Source: Gammaproteobacteria bacterium
GTDB lineage: Bacteria > Pseudomonadota > Gammaproteobacteria > PS1 > Pseudothioglobaceae
Length of the DNA: 36,176 nucleotides
Reading direction: 5' to 3'
Assembly: GCA_028599035.1 (NCBI GenBank)
Contig: JAQRMT010000003.1
Location: 1-36,176, forward strand
Below the pieces are notes generated by a model. It searched no databases. It was not told the DNA's origin and was given only the letters and a program-made list of their open reading frames with translations. This document shows positions 7,822 to 16,237 of the stretch, in pieces (positions within the stretch are counted from its first letter, which is position 1; every line of letters begins with the position of its first letter). A program made the position numbers and the translations under genes.

Positions 7822-10800
7822 ATGAAGGATTTATTAGCGATTTTAAAAAATCAAAACAAAGAGCAAGATTTTGATGCAATTAGAGTTGGACTGGCTTCTC
7901 CTGAGAAGATTCGTTCATGGTCGTATGGAGAGGTAAAAAAGCCTGAAACCATTAACTATCGTACTTTTAAACCCGAACGCGAAGGTTTATTCTGTGCCAA
8001 AGTCTTTGGACCAATGAAAGACTTTGAGTGTTTGTGTGGTAAGTATAAGCGCATGAAGTTCCGCAATGTAGTATGTGAAAAATGTGGCGTTGAAGTAACA
8101 CTATCAAAGGTTCGTCGCGAGCGTATGGGTCATATTAACCTAGCAGCGCCCGTGGCACATATTTGGTATTTAAAATCACTTCCATCTCGTCTTGGGCTGT
8201 TGATGGACATGACCCTAAAAGATATTGAACGGGTGTTATACTTTGAAGCATTTCTAGTTACCGATCCAGGCAACACACCGCTGACACATAAACAGTTGTT
8301 GACTGAAGAAATGTATTTTGATGCGTTAGATGAATTTGGTGATGATGAGTTTGAAGCAAAAATGGGTGCAGAAGCTATTCAAGATGTTCTCAAAGATATG
8401 CAGCTTGAAAAAGAAGCGGCCAATCTGCGTGAAGACAGTCTCAACACCAAGAGTCAGACTAAGCTTAAGAAGTATAACAAGCGTTTGAAGTTGGTTGATT
8501 CTTTGATTCAATCAGGCAACAAACCTGAGTGGATGGTGCTTAATGTGTTGCCAATTTTGCCGCCAGATTTACGCCCATTAGTGCCATTAGATGGTGGACG
8601 ATTTGCCACCTCTGATTTGAATGACTTGTACCGTCGAGTGATTAATCGTAACAACCGTTTAGCGCGTTTGTTGGAATTAGATGCGCCTGAAATCATCGTG
8701 CGTAATGAAAAAAGAATGTTGCAAGAAGCAGTAGATTCACTAATTGATAATGGTCGTCGTGGTCGTGCAGTGATGGGTAATAATCGTCGTCCGCTTAAGT
8801 CAATTGCCGATATGATTAAAGGTAAGCAGGGTCGTTTCCGTCAAAATTTATTAGGTAAGCGAGTTGATTATTCAGGTCGCTCAGTGATTGTTTGTGGGCC
8901 TTATCTTAAATTACATCAGTGCGGACTGCCCAAAAAAATGGCATTGGAATTATTCAAGCCATTTATCTACAATCGTTTGCAAGCACAAAATTTAGCATCA
9001 ACCATTAAAGCAGCGAAAAAAATGGTAGAAGCAGAAACGCCGGAAGTTTGGGATATTTTGGAAAAAGTTGTACACCAACATCCAGTGATGTTAAACCGTG
9101 CACCAACTTTACACCGTCTAGGTATTCAAGCGTTTGAGTCATTATTGATTGAGGGTAAAGCAATCCAATTGCACCCCCTAGTTTGTGGCGCATTTAATGC
9201 TGACTTTGATGGCGACCAAATGGCAGTGCATGTGCCGTTATCTGAAGAGGCACAATTAGAGGCAAGAACCTTAATGTTAGCCTCTAACAATGTCTTACAC
9301 CTTGCAAGTGGTGAGCCAATTATTGTGCCTTCACAGGATGTGATTTTGGGTCTTTACTATATGACTCGCGATATGATAAATCAAAAAGGCGAGGGCATGG
9401 TTTTTGCCAATGCAGCTGAAGCACTTAATGCCTATGAGTCAGGTGCGACTACTTTGCATGCAAAAGTTAAATTGCGTATTCAAGATTATGAAAAAGTTGA
9501 TGGAAAATATCGACCAAGCAGTAAACGCATTGTTGATACTACTGTTGGTCGTGCTATTTTTTCAAAAATTCTGCCGAAAGGCTTATCATTTGACTTAATT
9601 AATCAGGCTATTAGTAAGAAAGTCGTATCAAAATTAATCCATATTTGCTATCAAACGCAAGAATTAAAAGATACTGTGATTTTTGCTGATCAAATGATGT
9701 ATATGGGCTTCCAATACTCAACTAAATCAGGCATCTCATTTTGTTCAAACGATATGACCATTCCAGATACTAAAGAAGGCATGATTGACGAGGCGAAAAC
9801 GCAAGTCAAAGAGGTTCAAAAACAGTATTCACAGGGCGTGGTTACTGATGGCGAGCGCTATAACAAAGTGATTGATATTTGGTCACGCACTTCTGAAAGG
9901 GTGGCAAAAGCGATGATGGACGAAATTGGCTTTGATGATTTTGTCAATGCTGAAGGTGGGACTGAAAAATTACCCTCATTTAACTCGGTTTATATGATGG
10001 CTGATTCTGGTGCTAGGGGTTCTCCTGCACAAATGCGCCAGTTAGCAGGTATGCGTGGTCTAATGGCAAAACCGGACGGCTCAATTATTGAAACACCGAT
10101 TACTTCAAATTTCCGTGAAGGTTTGAATAATATGCAATACTTTATTTCAACGCACGGCGCACGAAAAGGTTTGGCTGATACTGCACTTAAAACAGCGAAC
10201 TCAGGTTACCTGACGCGTCGTTTGGTTGATGTTGCGCAAGATTTGGTGGTTAATCATGATGATTGTGGCACAGAGAATGGCTTGACGATGAAAGCGACTA
10301 TTGAAGGTGGCAATATTGTGCAAACCTTAGGTGATGCAGTATTAGGTCGAGTAATGGCCGAAGATGTTTTGGTTCCAGATTCGAAAAAAGTATTATTACC
10401 TAAAGGTCATTTAGTCACTTTAGAGGATTCAGATAAAATTAATGAGCTAGGCGTAGAGTCTATTAAATCGCGCTCTACCATTACTTGTAGTGCGCGTTAT
10501 GGCGTGTGTTCTTCTTGTTATGGTAACGATATGGCGCGAGGGCATAAAATTGGTGTTGGTGAGGCCGTTGGTGTGATTGCAGCACAGTCAATTGGTGAGC
10601 CTGGCACACAGTTAACAATGCGTACTTTCCATATTGGTGGTGCAGCATCTGCATCAACTGTAGTGAGTAGTGTCAATATTGACAACAATGGTGTAGCGCA
10701 TTTTGAAAACCTCAAATCAATCACTAATGCAAGTGGTGATTTGGTGGTTATTTCTCGCTCTTCTGAGGTCACTATCCGTAATGCCAAAGGTCAAGAAGTT

Positions 10801-12024
10801 GAGCGCTATAAGATTCCTTATGGTGCGATTGTTCATATTCAAAATGGTGGTGCGGTTAAAGCAAAAGATAAAATTGCTGACTGGGATCCGCATACGCACC
10901 CAATTATTTCTGAACAAGCAGGCCGTGTGGTTTTTGTTGATTTTATTGAAGGCATTACCGTTAATAAAAACACCGATCCACTCACTGGACTTAACTTTTT
11001 TGAAATGATTGACGAAAGCGAACGCTCTTCAGTGGCAAAAGGATTGAAGCCAATGATTAAGGTGGTTGATGAACAAGATTCTGAAATGATATTGTCTACG
11101 CACTATTTACCATCAGAGGTTAAAATTACTTTAGAAGATAATCAAGTGATTACCGCCGGTGAGGTGTTAGCAAAAATTCCTAAAGACCAGTCTAAGACCA
11201 GTGATATTACAGGTGGTTTACCGCGTGTTGCAGACTTGTTTGAGGCGCGCAAAGCTAAGGATCACTCCATTCTTGCAGAAGCAAGTGGTATTGTTAGTTT
11301 TGGTAATCCAACCAAGAGCAAGGAGCGCTTAACTATTACTTCAGAAGAGGGTGAGGCCATTGAGATGATGATTCATAAATGGCGTCAAATCAATGTATTT
11401 GATGGTGAAACAGTTGAAAAAGGTGATGTGATTTCTGATGGACCATCAAATCCACACGATATTCTGCGTTTATTAGGCGTAGAGGCATTGGCGAGTTATG
11501 TGGTTAAAGAGGTGCAGAATGTTTATCGTCTGCAAGGTGTGAATATCTCTGATAAACATATTGAAGTGATTGTTAAGCAAATGTTACGCAAGGTAGAAGT
11601 GCTTGATATAGGTGATTCTAATTTAGTGAATGGCGAAACAGCTGAGTATGCCTGCGTAATTGATATGAATAAACAATTAGTGGCGCAAGGCAAAGACCCA
11701 GTAGTTTATCAAAGACTGCTAATGGGTATTACTAAGGCATCGCTGGCAACGGAGTCATTTATTTCTGCAGCGTCGTTCCAAGAGACAACGCGTGTATTAA
11801 CTGAGGCATCAACCACAGGTCGTGTTGATAACTTGCTAGGACTCAAAGAAAATGTTATTGTTGGTCGTTTAATTCCAGCAGGTACAGGCTTTGTTCACCA
11901 TCAAGAACGCCGCGCACGCCGCGCACGCCGCGCACAAAGCATAATGCAAGCAGCAGAAGCAGAGGCAGCACTCTCAGCTGAGTTGAGTGAGGCAGAAGCC
12001 AAGGCGGAAGTGTCTGCTGAGTAA
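7822..12024 (+). CDS. rpoC: DNA-directed RNA polymerase subunit beta'
   Basis: 1400 aa, close to E. coli RpoC (1407). The N-terminal zinc ribbon has four cysteines in [11 protein letters not shown] and [10 protein letters not shown]. The catalytic Mg-binding loop is [12 protein letters not shown] (about residues 459-470). The bridge helix/trigger loop region contains [18 protein letters not shown] and [15 protein letters not shown]. The second zinc site is at [15 protein letters not shown]. The C-terminal tail is unusual: [16 protein letters not shown] is encoded by a 9-nt tandem repeat and is followed by an Ala/Glu-rich helix. It overlaps no other gene and is followed by a strong terminator that closes the operon. 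Confidence 0.99.
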   Translation: MKDLLAILKNQNKEQDFDAIRVGLASPEKIRSWSYGEVKKPETINYRTFKPEREGLFCAKVFGPMKDFECLCGKYKRMKFRNVVCEKCGVEVTLSKVRRERMGHINLAAPVAHIWYLKSLPSRLGLLMDMTLKDIERVLYFEAFLVTDPGNTPLTHKQLLTEEMYFDALDEFGDDEFEAKMGAEAIQDVLKDMQLEKEAANLREDSLNTKSQTKLKKYNKRLKLVDSLIQSGNKPEWMVLNVLPILPPDLRPLVPLDGGRFATSDLNDLYRRVINRNNRLARLLELDAPEIIVRNEKRMLQEAVDSLIDNGRRGRAVMGNNRRPLKSIADMIKGKQGRFRQNLLGKRVDYSGRSVIVCGPYLKLHQCGLPKKMALELFKPFIYNRLQAQNLASTIKAAKKMVEAETPEVWDILEKVVHQHPVMLNRAPTLHRLGIQAFESLLIEGKAIQLHPLVCGAFNADFDGDQMAVHVPLSEEAQLEARTLMLASNNVLHLASGEPIIVPSQDVILGLYYMTRDMINQKGEGMVFANAAEALNAYESGATTLHAKVKLRIQDYEKVDGKYRPSSKRIVDTTVGRAIFSKILPKGLSFDLINQAISKKVVSKLIHICYQTQELKDTVIFADQMMYMGFQYSTKSGISFCSNDMTIPDTKEGMIDEAKTQVKEVQKQYSQGVVTDGERYNKVIDIWSRTSERVAKAMMDEIGFDDFVNAEGGTEKLPSFNSVYMMADSGARGSPAQMRQLAGMRGLMAKPDGSIIETPITSNFREGLNNMQYFISTHGARKGLADTALKTANSGYLTRRLVDVAQDLVVNHDDCGTENGLTMKATIEGGNIVQTLGDAVLGRVMAEDVLVPDSKKVLLPKGHLVTLEDSDKINELGVESIKSRSTITCSARYGVCSSCYGNDMARGHKIGVGEAVGVIAAQSIGEPGTQLTMRTFHIGGAASASTVVSSVNIDNNGVAHFENLKSITNASGDLVVISRSSEVTIRNAKGQEVERYKIPYGAIVHIQNGGAVKAKDKIADWDPHTHPIISEQAGRVVFVDFIEGITVNKNTDPLTGLNFFEMIDESERSSVAKGLKPMIKVVDEQDSEMILSTHYLPSEVKITLEDNQVITAGEVLAKIPKDQSKTSDITGGLPRVADLFEARKAKDHSILAEASGIVSFGNPTKSKERLTITSEEGEAIEMMIHKWRQINVFDGETVEKGDVISDGPSNPHDILRLLGVEALASYVVKEVQNVYRLQGVNISDKHIEVIVKQMLRKVEVLDIGDSNLVNGETAEYACVIDMNKQLVAQGKDPVVYQRLLMGITKASLATESFISAASFQETTRVLTEASTTGRVDNLLGLKENVIVGRLIPAGTGFVHHQERRARRARRAQSIMQAAEAEAALSAELSEAEAKAEVSAE
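11908..11934 (+). repeat. 9-bp tandem repeat (x3) inside rpoC tail
   Basis: Three perfect copies of cgccgcgca lie at 11908-11916, 11917-11925 and 11926-11934. They encode RRA repeats ([11 protein letters not shown]) just before the acidic C-terminal tail of beta'. The GC-rich unit stands out in AT-rich DNA and is a natural site for copy-number slippage that keeps frame. Confidence 0.95.
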
Positions 12025-12068
12025 TAAGTGTGGTAGATTTGACAAGGTCAAACCTTGTCATTGCTAAA

Positions 12069-12105
12069 TAAAAAACCGTGCTAATGTAAGTTAGTGCGGT
12101 TTTTT
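12069..12105 (+). terminator. Rho-independent terminator after rpoC
   Basis: The stem aaaaaccgtgctaa / ttagtgcggttttt with a tgtaag loop is followed by more T residues. A separate perfect 9-bp hairpin, tgacaaggt-caa-accttgtca, lies just upstream at 12040-12060 and lacks a T tract. It may protect the 3' end or block exonucleases. Together they close the rpoBC transcript. Confidence 0.88.
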
Positions 12106-12158
12106 ATGTTTTAAGGTTTACATAATTGTATAAAGTGTTCATATTAGTGGTTTAAAAT

Positions 12159-13619
12159 ATGGTTATGAATAAAGTAAATTTCGATAAATATGTGACTAAG
12201 GGGTATAACCATATCCCAGTGTATAAATCCTTAGCAATTGATACAGATACTGCATTAGGTTTGTATTTAAAATTAGCCAACACACCTTATTCCTATCTTT
12301 TTGAATCGGTTGAAGGTGGTGAAAAATGGGGTCGTTATTCTATGATTGGCTTGGCGGCAAAAACTGTCATTAAAGTCTTTGATTTTGATGTGCATGTTGA
12401 GTATCAGGGCGAATTACTTGAGTCAAATACAGTGGCAGACCCATTAGCGTGGGTTGAGCAGTATTTGGCGAAATACAAAGTGCCACAACTAGATGAATTG
12501 CCAGATTTTAATGGTGGTTTAGTGGGATATTTTGGCTATGAGATTATTCGCTATATTGAGCCAAAATTATCTACAATCAACAAACCAGATGAATTGAATA
12601 CACCTGATATTTTGCTCATGGTGTCTGATGATTTGGTGGTGTTTGACAACCTATTAAACCAAGCATTTGTTGTTACCCATATCAATCCAAACAAACAAAG
12701 TTATGAAGATGCGCAAGTGCGATTAGACGAAATTTCAATCCAAACTAAAATGCCATTTAATCATACGCCCTATCAATCAGATAATCTAAGTGAGCAAGAT
12801 TTTATTTCAAGTTTTGGTGAAGAAAATTATAAGGCGGCAGTTAAGAAAATCCAACAATATATTGTGGCAGGAGATGTAATGCAAGTGGTGCCATCGCAAC
12901 GATTAAGCGCTAGGTTTAGCGCTCCACCGATTGAATTGTATCGCCAATTACGCCGTCTGAGTCCATCGCCTCATATGTATTATCTTAATTTAGGCGATAC
13001 CATGATTGTTGGTTCATCGCCTGAAATTTTAACTCGTGTTGATAAAAACAGACGGGCAACAGTGCGTCCGCTCGCTGGTACTCGTTCTCGTGGTCAAAAT
13101 GAGGAAGAGGATTTGGCGTTGGAAAAAGAGTTGCTAGCAGATGAAAAGGAAATCGCCGAGCATTTGATGTTGATTGATTTGGGGCGTAATGACCTTGGAC
13201 GGATTGCTAAGACGGGTAGTGTTAATTTGACTAATAAGATGTTTATTGAGCGCTATTCACATGTGATGCACATTGCCTCAAATGTTGAATGTGAATTGCA
13301 AGAGGGAATGAGTGCGATTGATGTACTAAGAGCTACTTTCCCCGCAGGGACGCTGAGTGGTGCACCAAAAGTACGAGCAATGGAGGTTATTAACGAAGTT
13401 GAGCCATTGAAGCGCAATATTTATTCAGGGGCGATTGGTTATCTTTCTTGGCATGGTTGTATGGATATGGCAATCGCTATTCGTACAGCAGTCATCAAAG
13501 ATGAAACGATCTACATTCAAGCAGGCGCAGGCATTGTACATGATTCAGTGCCGCAGTCTGAATGGGACGAAACCTTGCACAAGGCACGCGCATTAATTAA
13601 AGCTGCTGAACGAGTTTAG
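12159..13619 (+). CDS. trpE: Anthranilate synthase component I
   Basis: 486 aa. It makes anthranilate from chorismate with NH3 or with glutamine through TrpG, the first step of tryptophan synthesis. The N-terminal domain has YSYLFESVEGGEKWGRYSMI, around the usual Trp feedback pocket. The chorismate-binding domain carries RPLAGTRSRGQNEEED, DEKEIAEHLMLIDLGRNDLG, PAGTLSGAPKVRAMEVI and QAGAGIVHDSVPQSEWDET. The two possible ATGs (12159, 12165) both lack a good Shine-Dalgarno, and the track start was kept. trpG is not adjacent. The FES-GGEKWGRYS block favours TrpE over PabB. No leader peptide or attenuator was found in the short upstream gap. Confidence 0.93.
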   Translation: MVMNKVNFDKYVTKGYNHIPVYKSLAIDTDTALGLYLKLANTPYSYLFESVEGGEKWGRYSMIGLAAKTVIKVFDFDVHVEYQGELLESNTVADPLAWVEQYLAKYKVPQLDELPDFNGGLVGYFGYEIIRYIEPKLSTINKPDELNTPDILLMVSDDLVVFDNLLNQAFVVTHINPNKQSYEDAQVRLDEISIQTKMPFNHTPYQSDNLSEQDFISSFGEENYKAAVKKIQQYIVAGDVMQVVPSQRLSARFSAPPIELYRQLRRLSPSPHMYYLNLGDTMIVGSSPEILTRVDKNRRATVRPLAGTRSRGQNEEEDLALEKELLADEKEIAEHLMLIDLGRNDLGRIAKTGSVNLTNKMFIERYSHVMHIASNVECELQEGMSAIDVLRATFPAGTLSGAPKVRAMEVINEVEPLKRNIYSGAIGYLSWHGCMDMAIAIRTAVIKDETIYIQAGAGIVHDSVPQSEWDETLHKARALIKAAERV

Positions 13620-13650
13620 CATATCATAATATTAGGCTTTAATAATAGTC

Positions 13651-13678
13651 TTGCATTTGTTGGCAATCTGAGTATTAT
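13651..13678 (+). promoter_or_regulatory. Candidate sigma-70 promoter for the sox operon
   Basis: TTGCAT (13651-13656), a 16-bp spacer and TATTAT (13673-13678) lie in the 128-bp gap between trpE and soxX. A transcription start near 13685 would give a leader of about 60 nt. The imperfect repeat TTGC...GCAA over the -35 side could be an operator, but this is weak. No other clear promoter is visible before soxX. Confidence 0.4.
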
Positions 13679-13747
13679 GCATATCTAGTTAGGTTTTTAC
13701 GAATTTGACTGTAGGTTTTATTTTTTTAAACAAGTGAGGAGAGAAGT

Positions 13748-14095
13748 ATGAAAAGAAGCATTTCTGTCTCAGTGGTTGTTACCTTGGCGACATTATTTGT
13801 AATGCCAATGGAAGCAGTCGCTAAAGACGCAATGACAGGTAAAGAGATTGCCTTTGATCGTAAATTGGGCAATTGCCTAGGTTGTCATTCGATTGCAGGT
13901 GGATCGCAGCCAGGCAATGTTGGACCGCCGTTAATTGCGATGAAAGCAAGATTCCCAAGTAGGGCTGTATTAAGAGACCAAATTTGGGATGCAACGGTTA
14001 AAAATCCAAATTCTTTAATGCCACCATTTGGTAAGCATAAAGCATTATCTGAAAACCAGATTGATAAGGTTACAGATTTTATTCATTCATTATAA
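13748..14095 (+). CDS. soxX: SoxX, c-type cytochrome of the SoxAX complex
   Basis: A 115-aa periplasmic monohaem cytochrome c. A signal peptide covers about residues 1-25 (hydrophobic VVVTLATLFVM, likely cleaved after AVA). The haem motif is CLGCH at residues 43-47, and Met91 in SLMPPFGKH is the likely axial ligand. With SoxA it attaches thiosulfate oxidatively to the SoxY cysteine. The Shine-Dalgarno gaggaga is strong. It is the first gene of a compact sox operon, and soxY follows after 16 bp. Placement ahead of soxYZA fits the gene order of SUP05-type sulfur oxidisers. Confidence 0.95.
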   Translation: MKRSISVSVVVTLATLFVMPMEAVAKDAMTGKEIAFDRKLGNCLGCHSIAGGSQPGNVGPPLIAMKARFPSRAVLRDQIWDATVKNPNSLMPPFGKHKALSENQIDKVTDFIHSL

Positions 14096-14111
14096 TTTTA
14101 AGGAGATCACA

Positions 14112-14555
14112 ATGAAAAGAAGATTATTTTTAAAAAGTGCAATGGCAGGTTCTGCTGTTGTAACAGCAGTAGGTGCAGGCTTGTTAACACCATCAGCAGC
14201 TTTCGCTGCAACAGCAGATTTTAAAGCAACATCAGATGTAGCAATGAAAAATGCATCAAGCGCAGGCAACGGCTCGTTTAAGTTTAAAGCGCCTAAAATC
14301 GCTGAAAATGGTGCAGTTGTTCCAATGGAAGTCAACGCTTCCAAGATGAGCAATGTGACTAATATTTCTTTCTTAATAAGGGAAAATGGCACGCCATTAG
14401 CAGCATCATTTAATCTGTCTGGGGCAGTTGGTTTTGTTTCTACTCGTGTTAAGATGGGTAAAACTTCAAAAGTAGATGCACTGGTTACTGCAGGTGGTTC
14501 TACGACGAAAGTAACGAAAGAAGTTAAAGTAACAATTGGCGGCTGCGGCGGTTAA
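14112..14555 (+). CDS. soxY: SoxY, sulfur-carrier subunit
   Basis: 147 aa from the ATG at 14112, which follows aaggaga. The ORF track starts 28 codons too early, inside soxX. The N-terminus MKRRLFLKSAMAG is a Tat-type signal with RRxFLK, followed by a hydrophobic stretch and cleavage after AFA. The C-terminus is GGCGG, the flexible arm whose cysteine carries the sulfur substrate covalently through the Sox cycle. SoxY pairs with SoxZ, encoded 27 bp downstream. The Tat signal implies export of folded SoxYZ, with SoxZ probably carried along because it has no signal peptide. Confidence 0.96.
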   Translation: MKRRLFLKSAMAGSAVVTAVGAGLLTPSAAFAATADFKATSDVAMKNASSAGNGSFKFKAPKIAENGAVVPMEVNASKMSNVTNISFLIRENGTPLAASFNLSGAVGFVSTRVKMGKTSKVDALVTAGGSTTKVTKEVKVTIGGCGG

Positions 14556-14582
14556 TTCAACATATTAATAGGAGAATATATT

Positions 14583-14885
14583 ATGGCAAAGATTAAATTA
14601 AAACCGAAGGCTAGAAAAGGTGTTATCAGCATTAAAGCACTCATTAAGCACCCAATGGAAACTGGTCTTCGTAAGAAGAAAGGTAAATTAGTGCCTGCAA
14701 ATCACATTGAACATATGGTTATATTACATAATGGCAACAAAGTGGTTGATGCAGATATTGGTAGTACAGTGTCTAAAGACCCTTACTTTAAGTTCAAAGT
14801 TGCTGGCGCTAAAGGCGATACCATTGAACTTAAATATAAGGACAATCTAGGAAAGACAGGCTCTAAGACTGCAAAGTCTAAGTAG
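14583..14885 (+). CDS. soxZ: SoxZ, sulfur-carrier partner
   Basis: 100 aa, standard SoxZ length, with no signal peptide. The immunoglobulin-like SoxZ fold is indicated by IKALIKHPMETGLRKKKGKL, then HIEHMVILHNGNKVVDADIG and a GDTIELKYKDN strand near the end. SoxZ forms a heterodimer with SoxY and is exported with it. The ATG at 14583 follows aggaga. soxA follows after 27 bp. The protein is lysine-rich, as is usual for the family. Confidence 0.95.
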   Translation: MAKIKLKPKARKGVISIKALIKHPMETGLRKKKGKLVPANHIEHMVILHNGNKVVDADIGSTVSKDPYFKFKVAGAKGDTIELKYKDNLGKTGSKTAKSK

Positions 14886-14912
14886 TTTGTTTTTATTATT
14901 GAGGAGAGATTA

Positions 14913-15776
14913 ATGAAAAAATTAACAACAACAATGGTAGTGGTGGCCTTATTAAGTTCTACTACTGCATTTTCGGTGCAGCAATCATCAGTTGTGCAAG
15001 CTGATATTGATGCTTTTCAAGGTTATTTTAAAAAAAGGTTTCCCAATTTATCGCTAGATGACTTTTCTAAAGGTCCTTATGCGATGAGTGAAGACAAGAT
15101 GTTGCAGTTTGAAGCGGCAATGGACATGCCTCCGTTTGAAGATCATGTAGACAAAGGTGAAAAGTTATGGAAAACTGCTTTTAAGAACGGTAAGACTTAT
15201 TCCAGCTGTTTTTCGGGTAGCGACGAAACTTTGCGTACGCAGTTTCCAAAATGGAACGCTGCTAAAGGTAAAGTGGATACTTTAGAGCAAGCGATTGTTG
15301 ATTGCCGTGTTAAAAATGGCGAGAAGAAAATTGGCACTGGTAAAGGTAAATTGGCTTGGATGTCAGCCTACTTAACTACTATTGCCGAAGGTCAAAAAAT
15401 CAATGTAATTGTGCCCGAAGGTGATGCAAAGGCATTAGCGGCCTATAAAGACGGTAAAAAGTTTTTCTATGCTAAACGCGGACAGCTCAGCTTGTCTTGT
15501 GCGAATTGTCATGTTGACAATCCAGGGATGCGCATTCGTGGCGATACACTTTCACCTGCACTTGGTCAAATTACCCACTTTCCGGTATGGCGTGGAAAAT
15601 GGGCTAGGAAGAAGGGCGATGGTTTCGGTACTATTCAGCGTCGTTATGGTGGCTGTAACAAACAAGTTCGCGCTAAGCCATTTAAAAGACATAAGAGTCA
15701 ATACGACAATCTAGAATATTTCCATACGGTGATGAGTAATGGGATGGAGATTTCTGGCACTGAATACAGACAATAA
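14913..15776 (+). CDS. soxA: SoxA, cytochrome subunit of SoxAX (single-haem form)
   Basis: 287 aa with a signal peptide (about residues 1-20). Only one haem motif is present, CANCH at 196-200. The N-terminal site has Cys99 (SSCFSG) and Cys131 (DCRVKN) with no CxxCH, matching SoxA forms where the first haem is replaced by a disulfide. The active-site cysteine is Cys248 in RRYGGCNKQVRA, the persulfide-forming haem ligand. SoxAX links thiosulfate to SoxY. The Shine-Dalgarno is gaggaga. The soxK-like gene follows after 11 bp. soxB and soxCD are not in the window. Confidence 0.96.
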   Translation: MKKLTTTMVVVALLSSTTAFSVQQSSVVQADIDAFQGYFKKRFPNLSLDDFSKGPYAMSEDKMLQFEAAMDMPPFEDHVDKGEKLWKTAFKNGKTYSSCFSGSDETLRTQFPKWNAAKGKVDTLEQAIVDCRVKNGEKKIGTGKGKLAWMSAYLTTIAEGQKINVIVPEGDAKALAAYKDGKKFFYAKRGQLSLSCANCHVDNPGMRIRGDTLSPALGQITHFPVWRGKWARKKGDGFGTIQRRYGGCNKQVRAKPFKRHKSQYDNLEYFHTVMSNGMEISGTEYRQ

Positions 15777-15787
15777 AGGAGAATAAA

Positions 15788-16147
15788 ATGAAAAAACTAT
15801 TATTAACAACATTAACTGTATTTGCATTGTCGGCTCAGGCTGATTTGATTGCAGTAGATCATGGTCACAATTGGAACAGTTCACCTGTTGCATCTGTAAT
15901 CGCCTCACCCGTTGCATTTGAGGCTACATTTAAGGCTGCAGTAAAAGCTGCTAAAAAGGAGCAGGCTAAGGCTAGGAAAGTAGGTTTTGAATGGCGTGAT
16001 ATTGGTAAGTTTTTAAAAGGAGCCGCCAAGAAACACAAGGCAGGCGACACCAAAGGCGCAATGAAACTAGTTAAAAAAGCTAAAAATCAAGCAATGCTTG
16101 GTCAGCAACAAGCTAAAGATCAGGCTAATGCGGGGCCTAGTTTTTAG
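15788..16147 (+). CDS. soxK: Probable SoxAX-binding protein (SoxK/SAXB-like)
   Basis: A 119-aa secreted, lysine- and alanine-rich protein. The signal peptide is MKKLLLTTLTVFALSAQA. The mature part has FEWRDIGKFLKGAAKKHKAG then AMKLVKKAKNQAMLGQQQA, a helical pattern like that remembered for the small SoxXA-binding protein SoxK/SAXB. That protein stabilises SoxAX and raises its activity in other sulfur bacteria. It lies 11 bp after soxA with a ggaga Shine-Dalgarno and is the last gene before a strong terminator. The family name rests on memory of the pattern plus context. A profile search would settle it. Confidence 0.65.
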   Translation: MKKLLLTTLTVFALSAQADLIAVDHGHNWNSSPVASVIASPVAFEATFKAAVKAAKKEQAKARKVGFEWRDIGKFLKGAAKKHKAGDTKGAMKLVKKAKNQAMLGQQQAKDQANAGPSF

Positions 16148-16165
16148 ACTCGTTTAGTTGTTTAG

Positions 16166-16197
16166 AAAAAAATACCCCTTTATTGGGGTATTTTTTT
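16166..16197 (+). terminator. Rho-independent terminator after the sox operon
   Basis: A perfect 13-bp stem, aaaaaaatacccc / ggggtattttttt, with a tttatt loop. The A and T tracts make it potentially active in both directions. It ends 40 bp before dnaE. Confidence 0.9.
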
Positions 16198-16237
16198 GTC
16201 TGTAAAATAGAAATTTTTTATGCCATTATATTTTTAA

